Shown: positions 1 to 9,061 of the stretch, piece by piece
How the letters are laid out: every line of letters starts with the position of its first letter
How positions within the stretch are numbered: position 1 is the stretch's first letter
Source of the DNA: Streptomyces sp. SKN60
GTDB lineage: Bacteria > Actinomycetota > Actinomycetes > Streptomycetales > Streptomycetaceae
Assembly (NCBI RefSeq): GCF_026236535.1
Contig: NZ_JAHTMW010000010.1
Coordinates: forward strand, 186,001 to 250,000
Direction of reading: 5' to 3'
Length of the DNA: 64,000 nucleotides
The notes under the pieces: model-generated
Database searches by the model: none
Seen by the model: only the letters and a program-made list of their open reading frames with translations
Told to the model about the DNA's origin: nothing
Program-made: the position numbers and the translations under genes

Positions 1-966
1 GAGATCACCGGCCGCAGCCCCCACCTCGCCCCGACCGCCCTCAACTGCGCAGCCCCCGACACCGGGAACATGGAGGTGCTCGCCCAGTTCGGCGACGAGG
101 CGCAGCGGAAGCAGTGGCTGGAGCCGCTGCTCGCCGGCGAGATCCGCTCGGCCTTCGCCATGACGGAGCCCGAGGTGGCCTCGTCCGACGCGACCAACAT
201 CGAGACCCGGATCCGGCGGGACGGCGACTCGTACGTCGTCGACGGGCGCAAGTGGTACATCTCCGGGGCCATGAACCCCGACTGCAAGATCTTCATCGTG
301 ATGGGCAAGACCGACCCCGACGGGGCCGACATCCGGCGCCAGCAGTCGATGATCCTGGTCCCCCGCGACACCCCCGGTGTCGAGGTGCGGCGCGCGATGC
401 AGGTGTACGGCTACGAGGACCACTCGCACGGCGGGCACGCCGAGGTGCTCTTCCACGGGGTCCGGGTCCCGGCCGCGAACCTGATCGGCGAGGAGGGCGG
501 CGGCTTCGCCATCGCCCAGGCCCGGCTCGGCCCCGGCCGCATCCACCACTGCATGCGCCTGATCGGCATGGCCGAGCGGGCCGTGGAGCTGATGTGCCGG
601 CGCGCCGTCTCCCGTACCGCCTTCGGCAAGGCCCTCGCCCAGCAGGGCGTCGTGCAGACCTGGATCGCGGACGCCCGGGTGACCATCGAGCAGCTGCGGC
701 TGCTCGTCCTGAAGACGGCCTGGCTGATGGACACCGTCGGCAACCGGGGCGCGCACACCGAGATCCAGGCGATCAAGATCGCCACCCCGCGGGCGGTCGT
801 CGACATCATCGACAAGGCGGTACAGCTGCACGGCGCCGGCGGCGTCTCGCAGGACTTCCCGCTGGCCGAGCTGTGGGCCGCGGCCCGCACCCTCAAGCTC
901 GCCGACGGCCCGGACGAGGTGCACCAGCGCTCGCTGGCCCGCCGGGAGCTGAAGAAGTACCTGTAG
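1..966 (+). CDS. Acyl-CoA dehydrogenase (5' end outside window)
   Basis: Predicted FAD-dependent oxidation of an acyl-CoA thioester to the enoyl-CoA in the cytoplasm. The frame is open from base 1, so the gene begins upstream; 321 residues are visible. NCAAPDTGNMEVL, the middle-domain stretch AFAMTEPEVASSDATN, WYISGA, GRIHHCMR and the late DGPDEVHQ motif are typical of the ACAD10/ACAD11-like branch of the family rather than of short-chain FadE proteins. It converges on an operon (985-4075, other strand) encoding an SDR, an acyl-CoA ligase and a TetR regulator, which fits one acyl-CoA degradation locus. The substrate cannot be named from sequence. Confidence 0.93.
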   Translation, partial: EITGRSPHLAPTALNCAAPDTGNMEVLAQFGDEAQRKQWLEPLLAGEIRSAFAMTEPEVASSDATNIETRIRRDGDSYVVDGRKWYISGAMNPDCKIFIVMGKTDPDGADIRRQQSMILVPRDTPGVEVRRAMQVYGYEDHSHGGHAEVLFHGVRVPAANLIGEEGGGFAIAQARLGPGRIHHCMRLIGMAERAVELMCRRAVSRTAFGKALAQQGVVQTWIADARVTIEQLRLLVLKTAWLMDTVGNRGAHTEIQAIKIATPRAVVDIIDKAVQLHGAGGVSQDFPLAELWAAARTLKLADGPDEVHQRSLARRELKKYL

Positions 967-984
967 GACGTAGGCCCGTGGGCC

Positions 985-1578
985 CTACGGGCGCAGAGCC
1001 CGCAGCAGGAGGTCGGCCAGGTGGTCGGCGACCTGCTGCGGGGTCAGCGGCCCGTCGGGGCGGTACCAGGTCGACAGGTGGTGGACCGAGCCGAAGTGGT
1101 AGTCCACCACCAGGTCGGCGGGGGTCGCGTCGGAGAACACCCCGGCCCGCTGGCCCTCCTCGATCAGGGCGCGGAAGCGCTCGTGGTAGCGCCGCCGCTC
1201 GGTGCGCACCTGCTTGTTCTTCTCCGGGCTCAGGTGGTGCATCGAGCGGAAGAAGATCGAGGCGTCGTCGAGGTTGTCGATGGTCGTGACGACGACGTCC
1301 GCGGCGGCGTCCCGCAGCCGCTGCTCCACCGGGGCGTCCGCCTCCGCGAAGGCGTCGAGCCGCTCCTGCTGGAGCCGCAGGACCCGGGCGTAGACCTCCT
1401 GGAGCAGGTCCTCCTTGGAGCCGAAGTAGTGGTAGAGGGCGCCCTTCGTGACGCCCGCCGCCTCCACGATCTCCTGGACGGAGGTCCGGTCGTAGCCCTG
1501 CTCGGCGAAGAGCCGGGTGGCGGCGGCGAGGAGCCGCTGGGGAACGGGCGCCCCGTTCCCCTCCGTCGTCCTGGCCAT
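985..1578 (-). CDS. TetR/AcrR family transcriptional regulator
   Basis: Predicted cytoplasmic repressor of 197 residues. The N-terminal TetR helix-turn-helix lies at about residues 20-52 (EIVEAAGVTKGALYHYFGSK is typical); the rest is the helical ligand-binding domain. I chose ATG at 1578 because AAAGGCGG precedes it at good distance; in-frame starts at 1599 and GTG 1611 also exist. It is the last gene of an operon with an SDR and an acyl-CoA ligase, 20-50 bases after the ligase stop. This suggests feedback control by an acyl-CoA. A matching dyad operator lies before the first gene at 4110-4127. Ligand unknown. Confidence 0.88.
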   Translation of the reverse strand: MARTTEGNGAPVPQRLLAAATRLFAEQGYDRTSVQEIVEAAGVTKGALYHYFGSKEDLLQEVYARVLRLQQERLDAFAEADAPVEQRLRDAAADVVVTTIDNLDDASIFFRSMHHLSPEKNKQVRTERRRYHERFRALIEEGQRAGVFSDATPADLVVDYHFGSVHHLSTWYRPDGPLTPQQVADHLADLLLRALRP

Positions 1579-1631
1579 GCTGCGCCGCCTTTCGTCCATG
1601 CGTCTGCTCACGTGCTCACGTGCTCACTGGC

Positions 1632-3314
1632 TCACTTCGGGGACCGCAGGTCCCGCCTGAGGATCTTCCCACTAGTCGTCTTGGGCAGCTCCGGCAGGAT
1701 CTCGACCTCGCGCGGGTATTTGTACGCGGCGAGCCGCCCGGCACAGTACGCGGACAGCTCGGCCGGGTCCGCGGCGGCGCCGGGGCGCAGGCTCACGTAG
1801 GCCTTCACCGTCTCGCCGCGGTAGGCGTCGGGGACGCCGACGACGGCCGCCTCGCGGACCGCCGGGTGGGTGTAGAGGACGTCCTCGACCTCGCGCGGCC
1901 ACACCTTGAAGCCGGAGGCGTTGATCATGTCCTTCTTGCGGTCGACGACGTAGAGCCAGCCGTCGGCGTCCATGAAGCCGATGTCGCCGGTGCGCAGCTC
2001 CCCGTCGGGGAACGCGGCGGCGGTGGCCTCGGGCAGCCGCCAGTAGCCGGGGACGACCTGGGGGCCGCGGACGGCGATCTCGCCCTGCTCGCCGAAGGGC
2101 ACGTCGGCGCCGGTCTCGTCGACGATCCGGACGACGGTGTCGGGTCCGGGCACGCCGACCGAGAGGGTGCCGGAGACGGGGTCGACGGGCGCCTCGTGCT
2201 GCGGCGGTACGGAGGCGCAGGGCGCGGTGCACTCGGTGAGGCCGTAGCCGTTGCGGATGTACGGGCCGAAGCCGGCCCGGAACTTCTCGACCAGGGCGGG
2301 CGGCACGGGCGCGCCGCCGGAGGAGATCACCAGGAAGGACGAGAAGTGGTCGGGGGTGGCGCCGGGGTGGGCGCCGAGCGCCATGAAGGCGGTGGAGGGG
2401 CCGACGGTGTAGGCCGGGCGGTGCTCCAGGAAGGCGTCCAGGACCACGCCGGCCTCGAAGCGGTAGGCGAGGACGAGGGTGCCGCCGTTGACGAGGCAGG
2501 CGCCGAGCTCGCAGACCAGGCCGGTGATGTGGAAGAGCGGGGCGAGGACGAAGTAGCCGGCGCCGGGCGGGACGGGGTGGCCGGTGCGCTGGCGTTCGGC
2601 GTTGTGGACGATGCCCCGGTGCAGGTTGAGGGCGCCCTTGGGGGTGCCGCTGGTGCCGGAGGTGTAGCTGATCAGGGCGATGTCGTCGGTGGCGAGCTCG
2701 CGCCCCTCGGGGGCCGGGTGTCCGGCGCGGGCGACCGCGAGCAGGTCGTCGACCTCGGTGGGCACGGCCTCGAAGCCGAGGACGCGCGGGTCGTTCCGGG
2801 TCTGCAGCTGGCGCTCGTCGGCGGTGAGGGCGATCCCGACACCGGCCGCGGCGGCGGTGTCGCGGACGTGGTCCGCCCACGCGCGGTCGGAGCAGACGAC
2901 GGCGCGGGCGCCCGAGTCGCGCAGGGCGTGGCCGACCTCGGCCGCCTTGTACATGGGGTTGAGCGGCACGACGGCGGCCCCGGCCTTCCACGCGCCGAGC
3001 AGGGCCAGCACGAAGTGCGGGCTGTTCTGCAGCATGACCGCGACCCGGTCGCCGCGCCCGACGCCGCGGGCGGCGAGGTGTCCGGCGACGGAGTCGGAGA
3101 GCGCGTCGGTCTCGGCGTACGTGAGGCGCGCGTCGAAGTAGACGAGCGCCGGGTGGTCGGGGGTGCGGGCGGCGGCGGCCCGGAAGGCGTGCAGCAGGGT
3201 GGGCGGCGGGTCGATCGGGGCCCGCTGGGCCTCGCTGAGCCGGCCGAGCCAGGGCCTGGCGGCGTAGCTCGATTCCGCGGCGTGCTCGCCCTGGGCGGCC
3301 CCGTGTGCGGTCAT
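1632..3314 (-). CDS. AMP-dependent acyl-CoA synthetase/ligase
   Basis: Predicted to activate a carboxylic acid to its acyl-CoA through an acyl-adenylate (ANL superfamily, cytoplasm), 560 residues. Visible motifs: the phosphate-binding loop SYTSGTSGTPKG at about 216-227, NGYGLTE, the TGD of the hinge region with VDRKKDMI, and the C-terminal catalytic lysine in KTTSGKILRR. The start ATG at 3314 overlaps the stop of the preceding SDR gene (ATGA), so translation is probably coupled. The pairing with an SDR and a nearby acyl-CoA dehydrogenase suggests entry of an acid into a beta-oxidation-like route. Chain length or aromatic preference cannot be read with confidence. Confidence 0.93.
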   Translation of the reverse strand: MTAHGAAQGEHAAESSYAARPWLGRLSEAQRAPIDPPPTLLHAFRAAAARTPDHPALVYFDARLTYAETDALSDSVAGHLAARGVGRGDRVAVMLQNSPHFVLALLGAWKAGAAVVPLNPMYKAAEVGHALRDSGARAVVCSDRAWADHVRDTAAAAGVGIALTADERQLQTRNDPRVLGFEAVPTEVDDLLAVARAGHPAPEGRELATDDIALISYTSGTSGTPKGALNLHRGIVHNAERQRTGHPVPPGAGYFVLAPLFHITGLVCELGACLVNGGTLVLAYRFEAGVVLDAFLEHRPAYTVGPSTAFMALGAHPGATPDHFSSFLVISSGGAPVPPALVEKFRAGFGPYIRNGYGLTECTAPCASVPPQHEAPVDPVSGTLSVGVPGPDTVVRIVDETGADVPFGEQGEIAVRGPQVVPGYWRLPEATAAAFPDGELRTGDIGFMDADGWLYVVDRKKDMINASGFKVWPREVEDVLYTHPAVREAAVVGVPDAYRGETVKAYVSLRPGAAADPAELSAYCAGRLAAYKYPREVEILPELPKTTSGKILRRDLRSPK

Positions 3315-4075
3315 GCGCCCGCTCCTTCCCACTTCTGCTGGATGTGGTTCATGTTGCCGAGCCAGCGCTCCGGGTCGCCGGCCCGGGCCCGGTAGTAGGC
3401 GCCGACCTCGGGGTGCGGAAGGACCAGGAAGCGGTCCTCGGCCATGGCGTCGAAGAGCGCTGCGGCGACGTCCCCGGGCTCGATGGCGGTGGGGGCGAGG
3501 ACGAGTTCGCCGGCCGAGCCGGCGGCGGTCAGCATGTCCGTACGCACGCCCTGCGGGCAGATCGCGTGCACCTTGAGGCCGCGGTGGCGATAGGTGAGCG
3601 AGAGCCATTCGGCGAAGGCGTAGGCGCCGTGCTTGGAGACGCTGTACGGGGCGGCGCCGACCATGGTGAGCAGTCCGGCGGCGGACACGGTGGACACGAA
3701 GCGTCCCTCGCCGCGCTCCAGCCAGTCGGGCAGCAGGGCGCGGGCGGCGCGCACATGCGCCATCACGTTGACGTCCCAGGCGGCGGCCCAGACCGCCTCG
3801 TCGGCGAAGGCGTCGCCGGGCGAGGCGAGACCGGCGTTGGCGCACCAGACGTCGATCCGGCCGCCGAGCGCGGCGCGGGCCTCCTCGACGACGGCGGAGG
3901 CGTCACCGGGCACGGCGAGGGCGCCGATCTCCTCGGCCGCCGCCTTGGTGCGGTCCGGGTCGAGGTCGTTGACGACGACACGCGCGCCCTCGGCGGCGAA
4001 CCGCCGGGCCAGTGCCGCGCCGATACCGCCCGCCGCGCCCGTGACGACCACTCCCGCGCCTTGCACCGTACTCAT
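3311..4075 (-). CDS. Short-chain dehydrogenase/reductase (SDR)
   Basis: Predicted NAD(P)-dependent oxidoreductase of 254 residues, a normal classical-SDR length. The Rossmann cofactor motif TGAAGGIG is at residues 12-19, ND at the adenine-binding acidic position follows strand 2, a CANAG-type NAG motif is present, and the catalytic YSVSK tetrad segment follows a conserved Ser. It heads an operon with an acyl-CoA ligase (4-base overlap) and a TetR gene. A candidate operator and the promoter region lie at 4076-4225, shared with the divergent NamZ-like gene. It probably oxidises or reduces a hydroxyacyl/ketoacyl intermediate; the exact reaction is inference. Confidence 0.92.
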   Translation of the reverse strand: MSTVQGAGVVVTGAAGGIGAALARRFAAEGARVVVNDLDPDRTKAAAEEIGALAVPGDASAVVEEARAALGGRIDVWCANAGLASPGDAFADEAVWAAAWDVNVMAHVRAARALLPDWLERGEGRFVSTVSAAGLLTMVGAAPYSVSKHGAYAFAEWLSLTYRHRGLKVHAICPQGVRTDMLTAAGSAGELVLAPTAIEPGDVAAALFDAMAEDRFLVLPHPEVGAYYRARAGDPERWLGNMNHIQQKWEGAGA

Positions 4076-4109
4076 CCGGCCCACCTCTCCGTTGCGGTTC
4101 TGCGGGCAG

Positions 4110-4127
4110 ACTAACCAGTCGGTATGT
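4110..4127. promoter_or_regulatory. Candidate TetR operator before the SDR operon
   Basis: On the minus strand this reads ACATACCGACTGGTTAGT, an imperfect dyad of the ACCGAC/GTCGGT type often bound by TetR proteins. It sits 35 bases before the SDR start, where a repressor would block transcription. Nearly the same core (CATACCGACYGGT) recurs at 27494-27509 before the molybdopterin oxidoreductase gene. The operon's own TetR (985-1578) is the simplest candidate ligand-responsive repressor. Confidence 0.5.
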
Positions 4128-4225
4128 CGTCGTGGAAGAGGTCGTGGCACGCCTCGTTCCGCCCGGGCCCGTCGGGCGCTAGCGTGCGGGGCCATGTCAG
4201 GGAAGGCGATCAAGGAGGTTTCCTC

Positions 4226-5497
4226 ATGAGCCGTACGAACCTGTCCGGAATGTCGAGACGCGGTCTGCTGGCGGCGGGCGCGAGCGGCGCGCTGGCGGCG
4301 GCCGTGACGGCCGCCCCCGCGGCGGCCGACGCGCCGCCCGGAAAGGGCCGGCGGGTGCGCACCGGCTTCGACCGGCTCGCCGCCGACGGCTACGCGCCGC
4401 TGGCCGGGCAGCGGGTCGGCGTGGTCACCAACCCGACCGGCATCACCGCCGACGCCCGGCACCTCGTGGACGTGATGCACGCCGACGAACGCGTCGACCT
4501 GGTCGCCGTCTTCGGCCCGGAGCACGGCTTCCGCGGCACCGCCCAGGCCGGCGGCTCGGAGGGCCGCTACGACGACCCGGCGACCGGACTGCCCGTCTAC
4601 GACACGTATCTGAAGAGCGGTCAGCCGCTCGCGGACGTGTTCACCGCCTCGGGCGTGGACACCGTCGTCTTCGACATCCAGGACGTCGGCGCCCGTTTCT
4701 ACACGTACATCTGGACGCTGTACGACTGCATGGGCGCCGCCGCGCTCGCGGGGAAGCGCTTCGTGGTCCTGGACCGGCCGAACCCGGTGACCGGGCGGGC
4801 GGCGCTCGGTCCGGTCCTGGACCGGGCGTTCGCCACCTTCGTGGGCCGCGAGCCGATCGCGCAGGCGCACGGCATGACGGTGGCGGAGCTGGCCCGGCTG
4901 TTCAACGCGGAGTTCCTGGCGAAGCCGGTGCCGCTGGAGACGGTCGCGGTGAGCGGCTGGCGGCGGGCCGACTTCTTCGACGCGACCGGGCTGCCGTGGG
5001 TGCCGCCGAGCCCCAACATGCCGACCGCCGACACGGCGCTCGTCTACTCCGGCACCTGTCTCTTCGAGGGCACCAACCTCTCCGAGGGGCGCGGCACCAC
5101 CCGGCCCTTCGAACTGCTCGGCGCGGAGGGGATCGACGGGCGCTGGGCGGAGGCGGCGAACGCGGCCGGTCTGCCGGGCGTGCGCTTCCGCGAGGCGTAC
5201 TTCGCGCCCACCTTCTCCAAGTTCCAGGGGAAGACGGTCGGCGGGGTGCAGCTGATGGTGCACGACCGCGCGGCCTTCGACCCGGTCCGCACCGGCATCG
5301 CGCTGCTCGTCACGGCGCGGCGGGTCTGGAGCGGCTTCGCCTGGCGCCCGGACAACTGGATCGACAAGCTCACCGGCTCGACCCGGGTGCGCACGCTGAT
5401 CGACGCGGGAGCCGGCGCCGACGAGGTGGTCGGCGCCTGGGACGCGGACCTGGCGGCGTTCCGGGCGATGCGGCAGGAGTACCTGATGTACCACTAG
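4226..5497 (+). CDS. NamZ-like exo-beta-N-acetylmuramidase (DUF1343), secreted
   Basis: Member of the DUF1343 family, whose Bacillus subtilis member NamZ removes terminal MurNAc from peptidoglycan fragments. 423 residues. The N-terminus has a twin-arginine signal (SRRGLLAAGASGA, about residues 10-35, ending near AAADA), so export through Tat is likely. Family blocks GVVTNPTGI, FGPEHGFRG, DVGARFYTYIWT and PSPNMPTADTALVYSGTCLFEGTN are present. ATG 4226 is preceded by AAGGAGG at 4212-4218, a near-perfect Shine-Dalgarno. Divergent from the SDR operon. Likely role: cell-wall turnover or recycling outside the membrane; substrate inferred from family only. Confidence 0.85.
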   Translation: MSRTNLSGMSRRGLLAAGASGALAAAVTAAPAAADAPPGKGRRVRTGFDRLAADGYAPLAGQRVGVVTNPTGITADARHLVDVMHADERVDLVAVFGPEHGFRGTAQAGGSEGRYDDPATGLPVYDTYLKSGQPLADVFTASGVDTVVFDIQDVGARFYTYIWTLYDCMGAAALAGKRFVVLDRPNPVTGRAALGPVLDRAFATFVGREPIAQAHGMTVAELARLFNAEFLAKPVPLETVAVSGWRRADFFDATGLPWVPPSPNMPTADTALVYSGTCLFEGTNLSEGRGTTRPFELLGAEGIDGRWAEAANAAGLPGVRFREAYFAPTFSKFQGKTVGGVQLMVHDRAAFDPVRTGIALLVTARRVWSGFAWRPDNWIDKLTGSTRVRTLIDAGAGADEVVGAWDADLAAFRAMRQEYLMYH

Positions 5498-5602
5498 GCG
5501 GGTACCCGAGGGACCACTAGGGGACGGGGTGGGGCTGACCCCCGGGAGAGATCGGGTGGGTCCCGGATGGTCCCGCCCGGTCGCCGGGGCGAGGCTGGAG
5601 TC

Positions 5603-6988
5603 ATGGACCTTCGCTTACGTACGCGGCGCTCCGTCGCCGCCCTGCTCGCCGCGCTGTGCCTGGGCCTGACGGCCCCGGCCGCCGCCGCGGCGAGCCCCGC
5701 CCCGACGCCCGCGGTCACGGATCCGGCCCCGACGCCGACACCGACCGTCCCGGATCCGGCCCGTGAACTCGCCGTCACCGCCCGGCCGTTCGAGGACAAC
5801 CGCACCCTGGAGAGAATCGTCGGCGACGCCCAGGTGGTCGGGGTAGGCGAGGCCACCCACAGCTCGGCCGAGTTCTTCCGCGCCAAGCACCGGATCTTCG
5901 AACGGCTCGTGGAGCGCCAGGGGTTCACCACCTTCGCCCTGGAGGCGAACTGGAGCACCGGGCTGCTGATCGACGACTACGTGCGCTTCGGCAGGGGCGA
6001 CATCCGGAAGATCATGAAGGACGAGTTCCAGAACTCGTACGCCTTCTGGAACACCGACGAATACCTGGACCTGTTCCTCTGGATGCGGCAGCACAATCTG
6101 CGCCACCCGGACCACCCGGTGCGGTTCATGGGCAACGACCTCGGCTACGCGGGCCCCAACCTCTTCGACGCGGTCACCGGCTATGTGGCCCGCACCCGGC
6201 CCGCCCTGCTCCCCCGCTTCCGCGAGCTGTACCGCGCCTCACGGCCCACCGGCCACGACGTCGACGGCTGGATGAGCGCCCATCTGGGCATGCCTTTGGC
6301 CGAACGGCGGGCCATGGCGGCCGAGGTGAACCAGGCCCTCGCGCTCCTGGAGCGGCAGGGTCCGGCCGGGAAGAGCCGGGCCGCCCGCGAGGCGTACGCC
6401 TGGGCGGTGCAGCACGCCCGCGCGATCGCCCAGGTCGGCACGGAGTACGCGTACGACATCACCTCGGAGACCGACATCGCCGCGGCGATGCTCTACCGCG
6501 ACCGGATCATGGCCGAGAACACGGTGTGGTGGCAGCGGCAGACCGGCGACCGGATGGTCCTGTCCGCGCACAACGCGCACATCGGCTACGAGTCGACCAA
6601 GCCGGACGTGTACCCGCGCATGCAGGGCGCGTTCCTGCGGGACGCGCTGGGCCGGGACTACGTCGCGATCGGGGCCGCCTTCGGGCGCGGCTCGTTCAAC
6701 GCGCACGACGCGCGGGCCGCCGGCGAGCCGGTGCGGCGGTTCACCGTCGGGCCGCTCGGCCCGGACAGCAACGCCCATGTCCTGGACCGGGTCTCCGACC
6801 GCCCGTATCTGCTCGACCTGCGGACGGCCACCCCGGCGGCGCGGGACTGGCTGGGCGTCGCCCGGCCCACCCTGGCGATAGGCACCACATACCCCTGGGA
6901 GGGCGACCTGGCCGACATACGGCTCGCCGCCGCGTACGACGCCCTGGTGTACTTCCCGGTCATCACCGCCGCCCGGCTGCGTTTCTGA
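5603..6988 (+). CDS. Secreted erythromycin esterase-like protein, TTA codon
   Basis: Belongs to the erythromycin esterase/succinoglycan biosynthesis family (PF05139 type), 461 residues. It opens with a Sec-type signal (MDLRLRTRRSVAALLAALCL..., cleavage near AAAAA/SPAP) and a Pro/Thr/Asp-rich linker. Family blocks VGVGEATHSSAEFF, FMGNDLGYAG and SAHNAHIGYE carry the conserved Glu and His residues. Secretion is unlike plasmid Ere enzymes, so the natural substrate is probably not an intracellular macrolide. Codon 5 (5615-5617) is TTA, the rare leucine codon read by the bldA tRNA in Streptomyces, so translation may be tied to development. Confidence 0.85.
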   Translation: MDLRLRTRRSVAALLAALCLGLTAPAAAAASPAPTPAVTDPAPTPTPTVPDPARELAVTARPFEDNRTLERIVGDAQVVGVGEATHSSAEFFRAKHRIFERLVERQGFTTFALEANWSTGLLIDDYVRFGRGDIRKIMKDEFQNSYAFWNTDEYLDLFLWMRQHNLRHPDHPVRFMGNDLGYAGPNLFDAVTGYVARTRPALLPRFRELYRASRPTGHDVDGWMSAHLGMPLAERRAMAAEVNQALALLERQGPAGKSRAAREAYAWAVQHARAIAQVGTEYAYDITSETDIAAAMLYRDRIMAENTVWWQRQTGDRMVLSAHNAHIGYESTKPDVYPRMQGAFLRDALGRDYVAIGAAFGRGSFNAHDARAAGEPVRRFTVGPLGPDSNAHVLDRVSDRPYLLDLRTATPAARDWLGVARPTLAIGTTYPWEGDLADIRLAAAYDALVYFPVITAARLRF

Positions 6989-7059
6989 CGACTGGCCGCC
7001 CCTCCACGCGGGAAGAATGCCGGTGCCAACGGCGCTCCTCGACACGGAGGGACGGGCCC

Positions 7060-8280
7060 ATGACGGTGACGAGTGTCGATCCGTACCGCGCGGTGGTCCT
7101 CGACAAGGACGGCGACGGGCCGGCCGGCCAGGCGGGGGCGCTCGCGGGGCTCGCCCGCGCGGGCTGCACGGACCTGGTGCTCTTCACGCACGGCTGGAAC
7201 AACTCGCCGTCCGTGGCGACCGGTCTCTTCGACCGCTTCTTCGAGCCGTTCCCGGCGCTGTCCGGGCCCGGCCGGCGGCTCGGCTACGCGGGCCTGGTAT
7301 GGCCGTCGATCATGTTCTCCGACGAGCGTGTGCCGGACTATCCGGCGCTCCGGGCGGTCCTCCCGGAGCGGGCGGCGGCGGTGGACCGGATCGAGGAGCT
7401 GCTCGCCGCGGAGCCGGCGGACGAGGCGGCCCTGTCGGAGTTCTCCGGGCTGCTGCGGGAGCTCACCGGGACCGAGGCCGAGGGCCGGGCGGCGGTGGGG
7501 GACGCCGCCCCGGTGCCGCAGTTCCTGGTCGGCGATCCGGCGATGGTGTACGGGATGTTCGCCGACGCCCTGGAGAGCACCGAGGGCGGACGGGGCTCCG
7601 AGGCCGAGGCCGGGGCCGAGGCGCTGTTCGGCGGGAATCCGGCGGGGCGGCTCTGGAAGGGCGCCCGGGAGGCGCTGCGGCAGGCCACGTACTTCACGAT
7701 GAAGCGCCGGGCGGGCGTGGTCGGCGAGCGGGGCCTGGGCCCGCTGCTCGGCGAGCTCGGCCGGGCGGCGCCGGGGCTGCGGGTGCATCTGGTCGGGCAC
7801 AGTTTCGGCGGCCGCCTCGTCGCGTACGCCCTGCGCGGGCTGCCCGCCGGGACCCGGAACGTGAAGTCGGTGACCGTGCTCCAGGGCGCCTTCTCGCACT
7901 ACGCCTTCGCGGCCCGGCTGCCGCACGACCGCGGCCACGGCGGCTCGCTGGCCGGACTGCAGGACCGGATCGACGGCCCGCTGGTGGCCTGCCACTCCCA
8001 CCGCGACACCGCGCTGCGGGTCTTCTACCCGCTGGCCTCCCGGGTCTCCCGGGACGACGAGTCGCTGTTCGGCGACGAGCGGCGCTGGTGGGCGATCGGC
8101 TACGACGGCGTGCAGGCCGTCCCGGGCACGGCGGCCCGCAGCCTCGCGGCCGTCGTCGCCGACGGGCTGCCGGGGACGGGCTGTGTGAGCGTGGACGCGG
8201 CGCAGGTGGTGACCGAGCACAGCGACATCTGCCATGCCGAGCTGGCCCGGGTGGTGGCCCGGGCGGGCCGCTTCGACTGA
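7060..8280 (+). CDS. Alpha/beta-hydrolase-fold protein, substrate unknown
   Basis: 406 residues with the layout of a serine hydrolase: an oxyanion-hole type strand/loop LFTHGWNNSP at about 42-51 and a nucleophile elbow VHLVGHSFGGR with Ser248. A late His in the region SHRDTALRVFYPL or in the C-terminal EHSDICHAE may complete the triad; I cannot decide which. The insert between residues about 90 and 200 is rich in Glu/Ala and probably forms a lid. GACACGGAGGGACGGGCCC before ATG 7060 provides the ribosome site. No signal peptide is seen, so it is likely cytoplasmic. I know of relatives mis-annotated as protein kinases; no kinase motif is present here. Confidence 0.75.
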   Translation: MTVTSVDPYRAVVLDKDGDGPAGQAGALAGLARAGCTDLVLFTHGWNNSPSVATGLFDRFFEPFPALSGPGRRLGYAGLVWPSIMFSDERVPDYPALRAVLPERAAAVDRIEELLAAEPADEAALSEFSGLLRELTGTEAEGRAAVGDAAPVPQFLVGDPAMVYGMFADALESTEGGRGSEAEAGAEALFGGNPAGRLWKGAREALRQATYFTMKRRAGVVGERGLGPLLGELGRAAPGLRVHLVGHSFGGRLVAYALRGLPAGTRNVKSVTVLQGAFSHYAFAARLPHDRGHGGSLAGLQDRIDGPLVACHSHRDTALRVFYPLASRVSRDDESLFGDERRWWAIGYDGVQAVPGTAARSLAAVVADGLPGTGCVSVDAAQVVTEHSDICHAELARVVARAGRFD

Positions 8281-8291
8281 GCCGCGCGCCG

Positions 8292-8316
8292 CCCCGTACG
8301 GGCACCCCGTACGGGG
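8292..8316 (+). terminator. Possible terminator with repeated CCCGTACGGG
   Basis: Twelve bases after the hydrolase stop, CCCCGTACGGG and CCCCGTACGGGG lie two bases apart, allowing GTACGGG to pair with CCCGTAC. It is a short GC-rich stem without a T tract, as is common in this genus. A third related CTCGTACGG follows at about 8320. Evidence is position and dyad only. Confidence 0.4.
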
Positions 8317-8449
8317 GCCTCGTACGGCCGTCTCCCCCGGCCGGTTTTCGGCCGATGCGCCGAAGTCCGGCGGAACACGATGGAACACGATGCGGCTCTC
8401 GTTCGTCCCTCTCATATCGCCGGAGTGCTAGCGACGGAGGTGGCAGACG

Positions 8450-9061
8450 ATGGCCGGGTTCCGGAGTCTCGCGAGACAGGTGCGCGACCCAGGGTGCGAC
8501 ACGGCGCTGCGGCGCTATTCGCTGCGCAAGTGCCTGGAGCGGTTCGCGCCCTACGGTCACCGGGCGACCTGGGACCATCTGTGCCGCAGGCACGGCTTCG
8601 GTCCCGAGGACCGGGAGGCCGATCCGAGCCGGCTGGTGGCCGCGCTCGACGAGCTGGAGGCGGCACGGACGGTCTGGCTCGCGTACGAGGAGGAGTTCGC
8701 CGAGCGGCGGCGCCGCGAGAAGCACGGCGGACTGCGCCGGCCGGGCGGGCTCGACGAGTGGCACCGCAGGATCTGGGGCGGCAACGGGGTGGCCCGCTGC
8801 GACGACCCGTCCCACCATCCCGCCGAGCCGCTGCCCGAAGTGGTGGGGCGCCTGGTGGCCGCGCTGCGGCGGGGCCCGGGCGAGCTGTGCCCGGTGTGCG
8901 CGGGCCCGCACATCGAGTGGCGCGGCGGGCCGGCGGACGAGCCGTGGTTCGGTCCGGCCTGCGGGGACTGCGGGGTGCTGATACCGCGGGCGGTGCTGAC
9001 GCCCCGGGCGCTCGCCCGGACCCGGGGGGCCGTTCCGGCCCGGCTCGCGTCGGTGGCGTGA
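8450..9061 (+). CDS. Unknown protein with C-terminal zinc ribbon
   Basis: 203 residues, not recognised. Cys147-x2-Cys150 and Cys171-x2-Cys174 make a plausible zinc ribbon near the C-terminus. The N-terminal two thirds are rich in Arg/Glu helices, with TWDHLCRRHGFGPEDRE and LAYEEEFAERRRREK. An acidic/His stretch RCDDPSHHPAEPLPE lies before the ribbon. No signal peptide or membrane segment. Its TGA stop overlaps the ATG of the next gene by one base (TGATG at 9059-9063), so it is translationally coupled to a BKACE-family enzyme. A role with that enzyme is possible but unproved; nucleic-acid binding is an alternative. Confidence 0.75.
   Translation: MAGFRSLARQVRDPGCDTALRRYSLRKCLERFAPYGHRATWDHLCRRHGFGPEDREADPSRLVAALDELEAARTVWLAYEEEFAERRRREKHGGLRRPGGLDEWHRRIWGGNGVARCDDPSHHPAEPLPEVVGRLVAALRRGPGELCPVCAGPHIEWRGGPADEPWFGPACGDCGVLIPRAVLTPRALARTRGAVPARLASVA

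Noticed and set aside
1620..3395. Long plus-strand frame opposite the acyl-CoA ligase
   Set aside because: The ligase has complete ANL motifs on the minus strand; the plus frame is a shadow.
8371..8393. Direct repeat of GGAACACGAT before the zinc-ribbon gene
   Set aside because: Two short copies, no dyad and no clear promoter relation; noted only.
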